DNA of 33,161 bases from an uncultured Allobaculum sp. (GTDB taxonomy: Bacteria; Bacillota_I; Bacilli_A; Erysipelotrichales; Erysipelotrichaceae), in contig CAJTVE010000034.1 in NCBI GenBank assembly GCA_910579655.1, positions 1 through 33,161 of the forward strand, given 5' to 3'. Made by a program: the position numbers and the translations under genes. Every line of letters begins with the position of its first letter. Positions within the stretch are counted from its first letter, which is position 1. Below, one piece after another: positions 7,676 to 16,402 of this stretch. The notes under the pieces were generated by a model that ran no database searches, was not told where the DNA came from, and saw nothing but the letters and a program-made list of their open reading frames with translations.

Positions 7676-8702
7676 GCGTTCAAAACAGCCTTTCATCATA
7701 GGTCTCTGGTCTGTAAAACTTTCGCAGCAATAAAACAGAAACAGGCGATTTTCCAAAGCAGAAAGAGATTCTTTCCTTCAGGCACTGCTTTCTGCCCCCA
7801 GTTCAATCCTGTTCGATTTATTTTCGATTCAGCTTCTCGATCATTTGGTTTCAATAGTCCTGCGCGAAAATTCGTTTGATCACAGTCAAAATTAAGTTGT
7901 CATTTCTGACCAGAAATGCGTGTCGTTTGCGTGTATTCTATCGTACTGTACTTCAGCGAACAGCTGAATCTGCCACGCCTGATCTGCCTTCCCTGCCATG
8001 CGATCGGACGCCTGAATGGATCTTTCTTTGCGTTCTTTCGTCTGGTCCTTCTGAATTCTTCACTTCTGTCTGAAATGATCAGTTTTGGTTGGCGCTGCAG
8101 AAAGACGATTCAATCTGGTATTTCCTGGCAGGCAGTTTGATTGATTCTTTCGTCTTAAAAGAAGGAAGGCGAAATCCTTTTCAGCTTAGCAGTCGATGGC
8201 GTTTTTTCTTGCCATTTTTGATTTTCTTTCGCGATTTCTGCGTGATTCTTAAGATTTCTCATCAATTTGAAAGAGAATTCTGCCTTTAAAAGCATAATCC
8301 TTTCTTCAGTCGCATTTCGATTGAAATGCCAGAAAAGGAATTTATTCATCGGTGAGTTAATCTTTGAATCTGGTTTTCTTCTACGCTCTCTTTCTGAGTT
8401 TTCTGACTTCTTTCCTGTCTCTTTCTCCTTCTTCCTTCTTCCTTCTTCCTTGTTCCTTATCCCTTTCTTCCGTCTGGCCTTTCTGTGCGTCTGGCGTGTC
8501 TGGTCCTCCAAAGACAAATCCAGGCCGGCTGGACAAAAGCAAAACAGCCGTTCCAAACTTCATCGGTTTTATTTTACTCACTCAATTTATAATACAATTA
8601 TTTATTTTTATAATCGATTGTTTTTATAATCATTCACTTTTATATCTGCTCAGATTGATACGGCCAACAAGTCGCTGCCCTCTTTGGCTAAAAACGGGCA
8701 CG
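7676..8702. other. About 1 kb without a convincing gene; pyrimidine-rich
   Basis: Several short open frames exist on both strands, but they are low-complexity (Ser/Phe/Leu- or Lys/Glu/Arg-rich), overlap one another and lack Shine-Dalgarno sequences. The region contains a perfect inverted repeat (CATTTCTG / CAGAAATG, 7901-7918) and a plus-strand tract of almost pure C/T from about 8395 to 8478 built from CTTCTTC-like units. I see no RNA gene that I can name. Confidence 0.5.
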
Positions 8703-8734
8703 AAAAAAGAGCAAAGGCATTTTCACCTTTACTC
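8703..8734 (-). terminator. rpoD intrinsic terminator
   Basis: On the minus strand GAGTAAAGG / CCTTTGCTC form a 9-bp stem (one G-U pair, 8-base loop), followed by six T. It is 13 bases after the rpoD stop. Confidence 0.85.
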
Positions 8735-8746
8735 ATTGCTGCTTTG

Positions 8747-9952
8747 CTAGCTTCCCTGGTGGAAGTTTGCGAGCAGTTTGGCACGCTGCGGGCCTTTTAA
8801 TTTCTTAATGGCTTTGGCTTCAATCTGACGGATCCGCTCACGGGTAACGTTGAATTTCTTACCAATCTCTTCAAGTGTCCAGGTGCGGCCATTATCCAGG
8901 CCAAAGCGCAGACGGATAACCTTTTCTTCACGTTCAGTCAGTGTGGAAAGAACTTCTTCAATTGTTTCTTTGAGCAGCTGATTGTGAGTATACTCCTCTG
9001 GAGTCATTGTTGATTTATCTTCAATGAAGTCTCCAAGGAAGGTATCATTTTCATCACCAACTGGCGTTTCCATCGAAACCGGATCCAGAGCGGAGCGCTG
9101 AATTTCATTTACACGTTCGGCGGTCATATCTTCCATCTTCTCAGCAATTTCTTCTGGAATTGGGTCACGGCCCAGATCCTGAACGAGCAGACGCTGGATT
9201 CGGGTCATCTTGTTGATGGTTTCAACCATATGGACAGGAATACGGATAGTTCTTGCCTGGTCCGCAATGGCACGGGTAATCGCCTGGCGGATCCACCATG
9301 TGGCATAGGTCGAGAACTTAAATCCTTTGGTGTAATCGAATTTTTCAACGGCTTTAATCAGACCGATGTTGCCTTCCTGAATCAAATCCAGAAACAGCAG
9401 TCCCCGGCCAACGTATTTTTTCGCAATGGAGACAACCAGACGCAGGTTCGAGTCAATCAGAATCTGTTTTGCGTCTTCGTCACCGGCTTCAATGCGTTTG
9501 GCAACCTCAACTTCCTGAGCAGGGGTTAACAGTGGAATCGCACCGATCTCTTTCAGATACGCTTTTACCGGGTCGCTTGTTTTGCTGTTGGTGGATTCGG
9601 CGAAGGTGCGTTCCAGTCTGGCCAGTTCTTCTTCACGGTCTTCGGCATCACCATCGACGTTATCATCCGGATCATCCGGATCGACATCGAGATCTTCAGC
9701 TGTCAGCTCATCAGCATCCAGCAGATCTTCATCGACATCTTCTTCTTCGTCCCCAGGCGGGGTGATCTTATGTTCCTGACACCATTCGATCATTTCATTG
9801 ATCTGGTTATCGTCCAGACGCAGTTTGGCAAGTGCATCAGAAAACTGTTTCTGATCTAATGGTTCACCTGTTTCCTTTGCTGCTTCCAGTACGAGTTTGA
9901 CATCCTCAATCGAATTAAATGTCAGACGTTTTTTGCTTGTTTTTCCGGCCAT
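8747..9952 (-). CDS. rpoD: RNA polymerase housekeeping sigma factor RpoD (SigA)
   Basis: This 401-residue primary sigma-70 factor directs RNA polymerase to -35/-10 promoters. Residues ~1-120 are region 1.1, with a very acidic stretch (DEEEDVDEDLLDADE and following). Region 1.2 is DPVKAYLKEIGAIPLL. Region 2 runs from NLRLVVSIAKKYVGRGL through FSTYATWWIRQAITRAI, the core-binding and -10 recognition helices. Region 3 contains RIPVHMVETINKM. Region 4 ends in WTLEEIGKKFNVTRERIRQIEAKA, the -35-reading helix-turn-helix. Length is typical for a Gram-positive SigA without a large non-conserved insert. AGGGAG precedes the ATG. It is last in a row pepT - malic enzyme - patatin - rpoD rather than next to dnaG, the more usual neighbour. 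Confidence 0.98.
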   Translation of the reverse strand: MAGKTSKKRLTFNSIEDVKLVLEAAKETGEPLDQKQFSDALAKLRLDDNQINEMIEWCQEHKITPPGDEEEDVDEDLLDADELTAEDLDVDPDDPDDNVDGDAEDREEELARLERTFAESTNSKTSDPVKAYLKEIGAIPLLTPAQEVEVAKRIEAGDEDAKQILIDSNLRLVVSIAKKYVGRGLLFLDLIQEGNIGLIKAVEKFDYTKGFKFSTYATWWIRQAITRAIADQARTIRIPVHMVETINKMTRIQRLLVQDLGRDPIPEEIAEKMEDMTAERVNEIQRSALDPVSMETPVGDENDTFLGDFIEDKSTMTPEEYTHNQLLKETIEEVLSTLTEREEKVIRLRFGLDNGRTWTLEEIGKKFNVTRERIRQIEAKAIKKLKGPQRAKLLANFHQGS

Positions 9953-10030
9953 TCAAATCTCCCTTTCAAACGCAGATACCTGTTCTTTACCATATTGGCA
10001 CAGATTTCCGATTTTGATCCAAAAAATGCA

Positions 10031-10945
10031 CTATCGAACCACCGACTTTTCCAGGTTTCGATCCGTGTTCTGGTCTGGAATTCTGATGTCGTCGTGCTTG
10101 ATTCCACAGAAGGCTTCAATTGTCTTCAGATTGGCGAGTGTTTCATCATAACCAAGCTGAAACCACGGACGAAGCTTGCGCGGATCGGTTGTATAACGAG
10201 TCACACCCATATCCACCTGCGGGCGGATAACCAGAGCCCGGCCTTCTTCTTCAAGCTGGTCGACCCGGTCCCATTGCTTCTGGTAATTGAGGTGACGATT
10301 TTTCAGATTTTCTACAATGACTGGGTCCCGATAAATCAATTTGGCAAGCCATAACTGCCACTTTGGCGCAGGCTTGCGACGGTACCCTTTTTCTTTGGTT
10401 GAAATGATCACGAATTTATCACAGCCATGTCGTTCAGCCTGTTCAATACTGATCATATCCACCAGGCCGGCATCGAAATATTTCTTTCCACGCCAGCGGT
10501 ATGGCTTAGCCAGTAGCAAAAGAGCGCAGCTTGCCTTAATCAGGGTCATGCTCTCATCCACATACGGCTTGCCAAAATATTCAATAGAATTTGATTCCAT
10601 ATCGTAAACTCCAACGTCCATGTCCGTATCTGAGCCGAAAAAGGACATGAAATCCAAAGGAGCGTATTTTTCAATATAATCGTTTGTGGCTTCGAGGCCA
10701 AACAAACCGCCTTCCTTAAACAAAGGAATCAGCCCGATCGCGCCTTTCTGACTGGCTGCATCGATGGCTGTCACTTCCAGACGCTCAGGCTGTCTGGCGA
10801 CATACGCCAGCAGCACTTCTGCTCCCGAAGAAACACCGACACTGTATGGAAAATAAATATGGTGATCCAGAAAACACTTTAAAACGCCAGCTGAATACGC
10901 AATCTTGGTTCCGCCGCCCTCTACTACGAGGCCGACGTTATCCAT
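10031..10945 (-). CDS. Patatin-like phospholipase / esterase
   Basis: This 304-residue patatin-family serine hydrolase probably deacylates a lipid. The oxyanion-loop motif VEGGGTKIAYSAGVLKCF is at residues 8-25. The nucleophile elbow GVSSGAE (G-X-S-X-G) follows at about 40-46, and the catalytic aspartate is in FDAGLVDMISIEQA. The Ser-Asp dyad is therefore complete. I chose ATG 10945 because AAGGAG lies 9 bases upstream and the oxyanion motif belongs at the N-terminus; it overlaps the malic-enzyme stop by 8 bases (ATGGATAA). No signal peptide is visible, so the protein is probably cytoplasmic. The closest type is the bacterial RssA/YjjU-like group; the substrate is unknown. Confidence 0.9.
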   Translation of the reverse strand: MDNVGLVVEGGGTKIAYSAGVLKCFLDHHIYFPYSVGVSSGAEVLLAYVARQPERLEVTAIDAASQKGAIGLIPLFKEGGLFGLEATNDYIEKYAPLDFMSFFGSDTDMDVGVYDMESNSIEYFGKPYVDESMTLIKASCALLLLAKPYRWRGKKYFDAGLVDMISIEQAERHGCDKFVIISTKEKGYRRKPAPKWQLWLAKLIYRDPVIVENLKNRHLNYQKQWDRVDQLEEEGRALVIRPQVDMGVTRYTTDPRKLRPWFQLGYDETLANLKTIEAFCGIKHDDIRIPDQNTDRNLEKSVVR

Positions 10946-12110
10946 GACGTACGACTCCTTCTTCTCTGGCTGCTTTTGCAACCGCCGCAGCAACCGCATC
11001 GCAGACTCTGGGATCCAGGGCACTGACAATGACATAGTCATCACGCAGTTCATCTTCTGGAATCAGATCTGCTAACGCTTTTGCGGCAGCCATTTTCATC
11101 CCCTCAGTAATCCGGGTGGCTTTGGCATCCAGGGCGCCACGAAACAAGGCCGGGAAGATCAGGACGTTGTTGATCTGGTTTGGATAATCAGAACGACCGC
11201 ATCCAACTACGCGCGCCCCTGCTTCTTTGGCCAGATCCGGTGCAATTTCCGGTGTCGGGTTCGCCATTGCAAAGACAATGGCATCCTTATTCATCGAACG
11301 GATCATCTCTTGGTCGACCAGATTGCCTTTGGAGACGCCAATAAAGATATCAGCGCCCTTCAAGGCATCTTTGAGCGTTCCACTTTCGTTTTGTGGGTTT
11401 AAACGTTCTGCGAGTTCTTTCTGCATCGGGTTTGCGGCATTTTCAGGGGTAATAATGCCTTGCAGGTCACACTGCCGAATGTTTTTAAAGCCATAATCGG
11501 CTAATAATTTAGCGATTGCACTGCCGGCTGCTCCCGCTCCTGAGAAGACCACTTTCGCTGTCTCCTTCTTTTTACCCGTCAGCTTTAAGGCATTGATCAT
11601 GGCAGCCAGAACGACACAGGCAGTGCCATGCTGATCATCATGGAAAACAGGAATATTCATTCTTTCCTGTAATTTTGCTTCCACTTCAAAACATTTGGGG
11701 GCCGCAATGTCTTCCAGGTTGATGCCGCCAAAAGAAGGTTCTAAAGCAGCCACGGCTTCGACAATCTGGTCTGGATCCTGAACGCTCAAAACGATCGGAA
11801 CCGCATTGACATGGCCAAGTTCCTTAAAAAGGACACATTTGCCCTCCATAACCGGCAGACCCGCCAGTCCGCCGATATTGCCCAGTCCGAGCACTGCCGA
11901 TCCATCAGAGACAACTGCAATGGTATTGCCCCGGCCTGTATAGACATAGGCTGCTTCCGGGTCTTTTTCGATTTCAAGACAAGGGGCTGCAACGCCTGGG
12001 GTATAGGCGATGGCCAGATCTTCACTCGCTTCCAGTTTTGGCTTGGAAACAATATCGAGCTTTCCCTGCCAATTGGCATGCGCTTCCAACGCTTTTTTTG
12101 CGTAATCCAT
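10938..12110 (-). CDS. NAD(P)-dependent malic enzyme
   Basis: This 390-residue short-form bacterial malic enzyme converts malate to pyruvate and CO2 with reduction of NAD(P). The N-terminal catalytic domain shows AIAYTPGVAAPCLEI, the lysine-containing PVMEGKCVLFKELG region, and the metal ligands in INLEDIAAPKCFEVE and PVFHDDQHGTA. The C-terminal NAD(P)-binding Rossmann fold begins with VVFSGAGAAGSAIAKLL (glycine fingerprint) and includes FAMANPTPEI. Length and motifs match the ~390-residue class without a phosphotransacetylase fusion. It begins 2 bases after the pepT stop and overlaps the lipase gene, so it is the middle of an operon. Confidence 0.96.
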   Translation of the reverse strand: MDYAKKALEAHANWQGKLDIVSKPKLEASEDLAIAYTPGVAAPCLEIEKDPEAAYVYTGRGNTIAVVSDGSAVLGLGNIGGLAGLPVMEGKCVLFKELGHVNAVPIVLSVQDPDQIVEAVAALEPSFGGINLEDIAAPKCFEVEAKLQERMNIPVFHDDQHGTACVVLAAMINALKLTGKKKETAKVVFSGAGAAGSAIAKLLADYGFKNIRQCDLQGIITPENAANPMQKELAERLNPQNESGTLKDALKGADIFIGVSKGNLVDQEMIRSMNKDAIVFAMANPTPEIAPDLAKEAGARVVGCGRSDYPNQINNVLIFPALFRGALDAKATRITEGMKMAAAKALADLIPEDELRDDYVIVSALDPRVCDAVAAAVAKAAREEGVVRHG

Positions 12111-12112
12111 TC

Positions 12113-13315
12113 TTATCCCTCCAGAATTCTGCAGACTACATCAACCATCTTGGTGAGTTCTTTGATTGAGACAAATTCATAACGTCCATGGCAGTTGCCA
12201 TCGCCCGTTCCAAGATTTGGCGTGATCAATCCCCGCGCCGTCAGCATTGCCCCATCCGTTCCGCCGCGAACCGGCTTGCTGGCAGGAGCAATTCCATTTT
12301 CTTCAAGAGCGCGTTTGGCCAGATCGACAGAAGTCATATCGCCATACATGTAGTCTTTTAAATTGTAATACTGATCATTGATTTCAAGCTTACAGCAGTC
12401 GGGATAAAGTTCGTTGATATAATTCTGGACAGACCGCAGAATCTGTTTTTTCTGTTCAAACTTCTGGCGATCATGGTCCCGGATCAGGTAAGAAAGGCTT
12501 GCATGTTCGCATTCGCCTTCCATTTCTAACAGATGCAAAAAGCCTTCATAGCCCTCGGTAAACTCCGGCCTTTGCCATTGAGGAAGCATGCCCGCAAAGG
12601 TTACCGCTGCTGCCGCTGCATTGATCATACGGCCTTTTGCATCGCCTGGATGGATCGTTTTTCCTTTAAATTCAACATGAGCCATTGCGGCATTAAATGT
12701 CTCGTAATCCACTTCACGAATATCGCCGCCATCCAGAGTATAGGCAAAATCTGCCGGGAATTTGTCAAGATCAAAGTTCTCAACGCCCCGTCCGATTTCT
12801 TCATCCGGTGTAAACGCAATGAAAATCCGGCCATGCGGCTTATTGGATTTCTGAATTCGTTCAATGGCATCCATAATAATCGCAATCCCGGCTTTGTCAT
12901 CGCCGCCAAGCAGCGTCGTGCCATCGGTCACAATCAGATCCGAACCGATACAGCGAGTCAGCGAAGGAAAATCTTCACTGTTCATCGTAAACTGATCATT
13001 CAGCCGGATCGGACCGCCATCATAGTTTTCAACAATCCGTGGTCTGACATCCTTGCCGCTCATTTCAGAAGCCGTATCCATATGAGCAATCAGACCAATT
13101 GCCGGATAGTGATCATCTTCTGTATTGGCTGGCAAATAGGCGTAAACAATGCCATAAGGATCAACCTCAGCCTGGTCAACACCCATTTCAGCCAGTTCAT
13201 TTTTTAACTCTTCAGCAAGTGCCAGCTGTTTTTTCGTCGAGGGGGATGAAGACGAATGGGCATCTGACTGGGTATCAAAAGATACATATTTCAAAAACTT
13301 ATCAACTACACTCAT
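12113..13315 (-). CDS. pepT: Peptidase T (tripeptide aminopeptidase)
   Basis: This 400-residue M20-family zinc tripeptidase removes N-terminal residues from tripeptides in the cytoplasm. Metal and catalytic motifs are in order: GLIAHMDTASEMSG (first His and catalytic Asp), LLGGDDKAGIA (bridging Asp), FTPDEEIGRG (catalytic Glu pair), YTLDGGDIREVDYETFNA, and the late PVRGGTDGAMLTARG. I start at ATG 13315 (MSVVDKFLKYVSFDTQS), the conserved N-terminus; its AAGGAG is 13 bases upstream, rather distant. A longer in-frame start at 13348 would add 11 basic residues. It is first in the pepT - malic enzyme - lipase - rpoD row. Confidence 0.96.
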   Translation of the reverse strand: MSVVDKFLKYVSFDTQSDAHSSSSPSTKKQLALAEELKNELAEMGVDQAEVDPYGIVYAYLPANTEDDHYPAIGLIAHMDTASEMSGKDVRPRIVENYDGGPIRLNDQFTMNSEDFPSLTRCIGSDLIVTDGTTLLGGDDKAGIAIIMDAIERIQKSNKPHGRIFIAFTPDEEIGRGVENFDLDKFPADFAYTLDGGDIREVDYETFNAAMAHVEFKGKTIHPGDAKGRMINAAAAAVTFAGMLPQWQRPEFTEGYEGFLHLLEMEGECEHASLSYLIRDHDRQKFEQKKQILRSVQNYINELYPDCCKLEINDQYYNLKDYMYGDMTSVDLAKRALEENGIAPASKPVRGGTDGAMLTARGLITPNLGTGDGNCHGRYEFVSIKELTKMVDVVCRILEG

Positions 13316-13836
13316 AGATCTATCGGTTCTCCTTTTCCTTCTGTTCACTGTTCTGTCTGTATTTTCTTATATTTATCCGTTATTAACATGCGCCTGAAAT
13401 CCATCGCAATAAAATGCAAAAATTACCTGTCCATAAATACAGGACAGGCCATTTTGGGCGCAATCGCGCGTACTTTTCATTATAATCCCTATTTTTAAAG
13501 ACAGAACAAAGTCATTAAGCCGAAAGGCCCTTTCCAGTTGGAATACCGCCATTTTTCAGTCGATCTGACCACTTTGTCCAGTTTGAAAAGAACTTTACTG
13601 TTCACAACCGCTTACAGATCTCTGTGTTTGGAATATGAACATCCGCATAATTGAAGACTCCAGATAATAAATTGTCCTGAACTAAGCTCATATTAAGATT
13701 AAAGACAATTTTCGTACAGTGAACCGAACAGATCTTTCCTTTCAGGCCCAAATCTTTATCTAGATATTCCCTTTTTATTTACATTTTTCACCACCGATCA
13801 CCCTGAACCCCAGCTTTCTGAATGTTTAAGTGTCAC
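13316..13836. other. Intergenic region between the CRISPR trailer and pepT
   Basis: No gene is evident in these ~520 bases. A minus-strand TATAAT at 13479-13484 may belong to the pepT promoter, though its -35 is poor. A hairpin (CCTGTCC / GGACAGG, 13426-13448), followed on the minus strand by TAATTTTTGC, lies between that -10 and pepT. It could terminate transcripts coming from the array or attenuate pepT. Confidence 0.45.
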
Positions 13837-16402
13837 TCTCAACCTTTATAAGAACCATATGTATTAGGGAGGAAAATAGATGCGATTTACAAGTGGTTTT
13901 TCCCTTTGAACCTTTATAAGAACGATACGTAACCTTTATAAGAACGATACGTAACCTTTATAAGAACGATACGTAACCTTTATAAGAACGATACGTAACT
14001 TCGGGCGAATCCGTAAGATTCTCCGTGGCGGAAATGGTTTTGAACCTTTATAAGAACGATACGTAACTGCAACCCGCACAAATCGATTAGGGGGCAGGCT
14101 ATGGTTTTGAACCTTTATAAGAACGATACGTAACCTGGAAGTGTCATGAGTTGGGTATCAGTCATGAATCTGATGTTTTGAACCTTTATAAGAACGATAC
14201 GTAACGGTTCTAGTGCAAGAGTTGGAAGACGGCGAAACGAAAGTTTTGAACCTTTATAAGAACGATACGTAACCGAAACCAAAGCCGTGAAGTTGACTAA
14301 AAAAGAACTTAAGTTTTGAACCTTTATAAGAACGATACGTAACATGCTGGTGGAAGATTTGCGACTTATTCGGATATTCGTTTTGAACCTTTATAAGAAC
14401 GATACGTAACTGGGAACCTGTCTGCTTAGGTGAGGGGGACTCTGTGTTTTGAACCTTTAATAAGAACGATACGTAACGCTAGATCAAACGGTTATAAACA
14501 GTTCCAGTAGTCTAAGTTTTGAACCTTTATAAGAACGATACGTAACTCGAAAGATGAACTTCCATCTCTCGAGGCCTTTCCATTTGTTTTGAACCTTTAT
14601 AAGAACGATACGTAACTCGAAAGATGAACTTCCATCTCTCGAGGCCTTTCCATTTGTTTTGAACCTTTATAAGAACGATACGTAACTTGCAGTCGTCTGG
14701 TTATTACCGACAAAGGCTTCTATAGTTTTGAACCTTTATAAGAACGATACGTAACTAAACATGAGGTAAACGAAATGAAACCAACAGAATTTGTGTTTTG
14801 AACCTTTATAAGAACGATACGTAACAAGAGGCTTCGGGAAAGACAACTCCATACCAGGCGTGGGTTTTGAACCTTTATAAGAACGATACGTAACGTAAAA
14901 AAAGCGAAATGCGTTCAAATCCTTATTGCGTTTTGAACCTTTATAAGAACGATACGTAACAAGAGGCTTCGGGAAAGACAACTCCATACCAGGCGTGGGT
15001 TTTGAACCTTTATAAGAACGATACGTAACCAGACTTACCGCTTTTTCAAAAGGGAAGGCGAAAAGGTTTTGAACCTTTATAAGAACGATACGTAACCTAT
15101 GAACAGATCCAGCCAGACGGTACAGTTATTCGAGTTTTGAACCTTTATAAGAACGATACGTAACTAAATGGCAGGAAGAAAGTGGATTCTCCATCCAGCT
15201 TGTTTTGAACCTTTATAAGAACGATACGTAACGACCATGAAAAGGCGTTTTCTGAAAAAGACGGATTTGTTTTGAACCTTTATAAGAACGATACGTAACT
15301 AGTACACGTTAGCTTCATTCGCCTGGCGGTCCATCAGTTTTGAACCTTTATAAGAACGATACGTAACCTATGAAGGCGCTGCCTATCTGTCCGATGTGCT
15401 GGAGGGTTTTGAACCTTTATAAGAACGATACGTAACTGTGGCATACCTTAACGACGTCCTGGCGGCTATCGACAAGTTTTGAACCTTTATAAGAACGATA
15501 CGTAACAAAGAAAACTATGAAAAAAGTAACTTACGCATTTCAGAAGTTTTGAACCTTTATAAGAACGATACGTAACGTTTCGGCCCGCTGATTCATTCAG
15601 CTGGCTGATTGGTTTTGAACCTTTATAAGAACGATACGTAACATGCAAAACCTTCAGGAATGATGTTAACACTACTGATATGTTTTGAACCTTTATAAGA
15701 ACGATACGTAACATATTAGAACATTTAGGCGAAAGAACAAGTAGATATAATTGTTTTGAACCTTTATAAGAACGATACGTAACTTCTTGCAAGGGGCTGC
15801 TTCAATCTTGAATTTGTTCCCGTTTTGAACCTTTATAAGAACGATACGTAACCAATGTGGAAAAACGTTAAAGAATTCGCAATGACCGTTTTGAACCTTT
15901 ATAAGAACGATACGTAACTTTAACATCTATTGGACTTCTTGCACCTGCTTTATTCGGTTTTGAACCTTTATAAGAACGATACGTAACAGGCAAAAAAAAT
16001 CGAACCAGAACTGAAGGTCTATACCCGTTTTGAACCTTTATAAGAACGATACGTAACGCGGATTGCGCTCGGATCCAAGAGAGCTGCTTGCGGGTTTTGA
16101 ACCTTTATAAGAACGATACGTAACCAAATTGCAAAGCAGTTGAAGAAGGGGGGATCAGAGTTACGTTTTGAACCTTTATAAGAACGATACGTAACAATCG
16201 AAGTCAGCCAGGAATCCAACGAACTGCCGCGTTTTGAACCTTTATAAGAACGATACGTAACCTCGAAAATGCCGGATACATCAAAAAAGGGAATTACAAC
16301 GTTTTGAACCTTTATAAGAACGATACGTAACAAGTCAAAGCTACTATCAGGTCGATTGAGAAGTCTCATGCGTTTTGAACCTTTATAAGAACGATACGTA
16401 AC
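13837..16402 (-). CRISPR. Type III-A CRISPR array: 35 full repeats of 31 nt plus degenerate distal end
   Basis: Thirty-five near-identical 31-nt repeats (plus strand GTTTTGAACC...GATACGTAAC) run from 14037 to 16402, separated by 34 spacers of 35-40 nt. One repeat (14446-14477) has an extra A and is 32 nt. At the left end there is one more spacer (14000-14036), a block of fused truncated repeats (13905-13999), a further spacer-length interval (13867-13904) and a decayed repeat (13837-13866). I assign minus-strand transcription. On that strand the repeat has a small stem CTT-ATA-AAG followed by a 9-nt tail ending in AAAAC, as in many Cas6-processed repeats. Decay at the left marks the leader-distal end, the right end abuts cas2 and a promoter, and spacer coding sense agrees. 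Spacers 8/9 and 12/14 are identical pairs. Confidence 0.98.
13905..13999 (-). repeat. Spacer-less tandem block of four truncated CRISPR repeats
   Basis: Four exact 22-nt units (AACCTTTATAAGAACGATAC plus GT) start at 13909, 13931, 13953 and 13975 with no spacer between them, closed by AAC at 13997-13999. In crRNA orientation each unit is the repeat without its last nine bases, i.e. without the 3' tail that would become the crRNA 5' tag. The shared trinucleotide GTT at the repeat start and after the stem gives a microhomology that explains the junctions. Confidence 0.95.

Noticed and set aside
8155..8750. Several overlapping frames on both strands in the pyrimidine-rich region
   Set aside because: Low-complexity composition driven by the C/T tract, no ribosome binding sites, no conserved motif.
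12533..13207. 224-codon plus-strand frame
   Set aside because: Antisense shadow of pepT, whose metal-binding motifs are all present in the minus-strand frame.
13801..13904. Left flank of the array as a possible leader
   Set aside because: The repeat there is decayed and the next units are truncated, which marks the old end. The repeat's AAAAC tail, spacer sense and the promoter beside cas2 place the leader on the right.
14115..16369. Several minus-strand open frames with repeated TYRSYKGSK or LRIVLIKVQN segments
   Set aside because: These are translations of the CRISPR repeats in two frames, not proteins.
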